DNA of 6,131 bases. Origin: Sulfurimonas sp. GTDB lineage: Bacteria > Campylobacterota > Campylobacteria > Campylobacterales > Sulfurimonadaceae. The notes below the pieces were generated by a model. The model did not search any database, was not told the DNA's origin, and was given only the letters and a program-made list of their open reading frames with translations. This document shows positions 4,927 to 6,131 of the stretch, piece after piece (the first letter of the stretch is position 1; the number at the start of each line of letters is the position of its first letter). The stretch lies in assembly GCA_026987995.1 (NCBI GenBank), contig JALSMC010000309.1, positions 1-6,131 on the forward strand, written 5' to 3'. The translations under genes and the position numbers were made by a program.

Positions 4927-6131
4927 GAATTATACTTATAACTTTAGCCTTAATGGCAAACATATATGCTGGAACATTTGGTAGTTTCTCTTTAGTTGTA
5001 CTCAAAGATGGTATTGCACTTCAAGATCAAGAGTTTAGCATCATAGAAACCAATACAAAAAAATCACTTCTAGCAAAAACTGATGAAGATGGATATTTCT
5101 TTTCTAAACTTGAAAAAGGAAACTATCAGATCCAACTTCTTGCAAGAGAAAATGGTAAAGTTCAAGCTTTTGTACGTAAAAACATCTTAGTTGAATTAAA
5201 TAAAGAGTCTCAAGTCATTGTATCTTTAAAAAGTGACAACTCTCTAGCATTCATTGACACTGAAATGCCACAAATGAAAACTACTGCAAAAGTAGACACT
5301 AATGCTACTATCCTCAAAGGAAGCATTATTCTTACCTTAGCATCAAGCGAAAACAAGAAAAAAGTGCAAAATGCAACTGTTTTTGTTAAAGGTACAGACA
5401 TTGAAGCCAAGTCAAATGAGAAAGGCTTTCTCGAGTTAGATTTACCTCAAGGTGAACATATTGTTACTATTATTCATCAAGATTTTAGTGCTCAGACTCT
5501 TAAAGTAACTATTATAGCTAATGAATTAATTTCAAAATCAATAGAACTCTCTCCTGCATCTATGGAACTTGATGAGTTTGTTGTACTCGCTCCACATGTT
5601 GAAGGAAGTGTTGCTGCTTCCATTTCTCAAGAGAGAAATAGTGATAGTGTTGGAAATGTTTTAGGAAGTGAGCAGTTTTCTAAAAGCGGTGACAGTACAG
5701 TAGCTTCAGCACTTAAAAGAGTAAGTGGTATAACTATAGTTGGTGGTAAATATGTTTATGTCAGAGGTTTAGGAGATAGATACTCTACAGTTATGCTCAA
5801 TGGCTTACATATACCATCACCTGAGCCAACAAAGAGAGTTGTACCTCTTGATATATTTCCAACTACCGTTGTAGAAAGTATCACTATTCAGAAGTCATAT
5901 ACTAGTGATTTACCTGCTTCATTTGGTGGGGGAACAGTTCTCATTAAAACAAAAGAAATACCTAAAGATGATGGATATATAAAATTAGGTGTAGAGGTAT
6001 TGACAAATAATTCAACTGGTAAAGAGGCAACTACAAACCTTACAAATTCTACTCCTCTTCCTCCAAGCGTACTAACTGGAGGTAATAATACTGGTGGTGT
6101 AGCAGTAACTAAAGATGTTATAAATGCAAGA
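4923..6131 (+). CDS. TonB-dependent outer-membrane receptor with two N-terminal regulatory-like domains (partial, 3' end outside window)
   Basis: The frame stays open to the window edge, giving 403 codons of what should be a much longer protein. Residues 1-16 form a short signal peptide (cleavage after Ile-Tyr-Ala). Two similar beta-sandwich domains of the carboxypeptidase-regulatory-like type follow, about 17-103 and 129-211; each has an Asp-Gly-Tyr or Lys-Gly-Phe turn and then a Gly-x-Tyr/His-x-Ile strand. The TonB box is most likely Glu-Leu-Asp-Glu-Phe-Val-Val-Leu (215-222). The plug domain spans about 243-347, with Tyr-Val-Tyr-Val-Arg-Gly-Leu-Gly-Asp-Arg-Tyr-Ser (277-288), a Met-Leu-Asn-Gly turn (291-294), Pro-Leu-Asp-Ile-Phe-Pro (308-313), and Phe-Gly-Gly-Gly-Thr-Val (334-339). 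The first barrel strand seems to start near 351. It should accept energy from the TonB encoded two genes upstream. The substrate is unknown: no diagnostic binding residues can be seen, and the barrel is missing. Confidence 0.92.
   Translation, partial: MRIILITLALMANIYAGTFGSFSLVVLKDGIALQDQEFSIIETNTKKSLLAKTDEDGYFFSKLEKGNYQIQLLARENGKVQAFVRKNILVELNKESQVIVSLKSDNSLAFIDTEMPQMKTTAKVDTNATILKGSIILTLASSENKKKVQNATVFVKGTDIEAKSNEKGFLELDLPQGEHIVTIIHQDFSAQTLKVTIIANELISKSIELSPASMELDEFVVLAPHVEGSVAASISQERNSDSVGNVLGSEQFSKSGDSTVASALKRVSGITIVGGKYVYVRGLGDRYSTVMLNGLHIPSPEPTKRVVPLDIFPTTVVESITIQKSYTSDLPASFGGGTVLIKTKEIPKDDGYIKLGVEVLTNNSTGKEATTNLTNSTPLPPSVLTGGNNTGGVAVTKDVINAR

Noticed and set aside
4772..4984. Plus-strand open frame spanning the TPR-receptor junction
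   Set aside because: It is out of frame with both real genes, which have signal peptides, domains and a ribosome-binding site; coincidental.
5210..5410. Minus-strand open frame opposite the receptor
   Set aside because: It is antisense to the regulatory-like domains of the receptor and shows no coding features of its own.

Overview
The window is one tightly packed, plus-strand gene cluster that encodes a complete TonB-type energy-transduction machine plus the start of the outer-membrane receptor that it presumably powers. Seven genes run head to tail with junctions between 11 nt of overlap and 9 nt of gap. No internal terminator or promoter-sized gap is visible, so it reads as a single operon. 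The DNA is AT-rich, with Lys/Asn/Ile-rich proteins and frequent AGA, TTA and CTT codons. Together with the gene content this suggests a free-living Campylobacterota bacterium (Sulfurimonas-like). That is inference: there is no rRNA or marker gene here to prove it.

Layout: 1-50 leader with the first ribosome-binding site; 51-806 exported DUF3450-family coiled-coil protein; 806-2110 TtpC-like protein (periplasmic coiled-coil domain fused to a MotA/TolQ/ExbB channel domain); 2110-2730 ExbB; 2720-3124 ExbD; 3127-3765 TonB (GTG start); 3775-4926 exported TPR protein; 4923-6131 TonB-dependent receptor, complete at its N-terminus but cut by the window end inside the early barrel. The last gene overlaps the TPR gene by ATGA.

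How the genes work together: ExbB and ExbD form the proton-driven motor in the inner membrane, and TonB carries the force across the periplasm to the TonB box of the receptor. The gene set and order DUF3450 - ttpC - exbB - exbD - tonB - TPR are those of the TonB2 system known from Vibrio and other marine Gammaproteobacteria, where TtpC is a required fourth motor component. Here the receptor is in the same transcript, which suggests a dedicated transporter-motor pair. The substrate cannot be read from the sequence.

The most interesting points are: an apparent resemblance between the DUF3450 protein and the periplasmic half of TtpC, suggesting the two are related and may co-assemble; replacement of the usual ExbB pore glutamate in both channel subunits; tandem carboxypeptidase-regulatory-like domains before the receptor's TonB box; and an exbB start that appears to depend on translation of ttpC.
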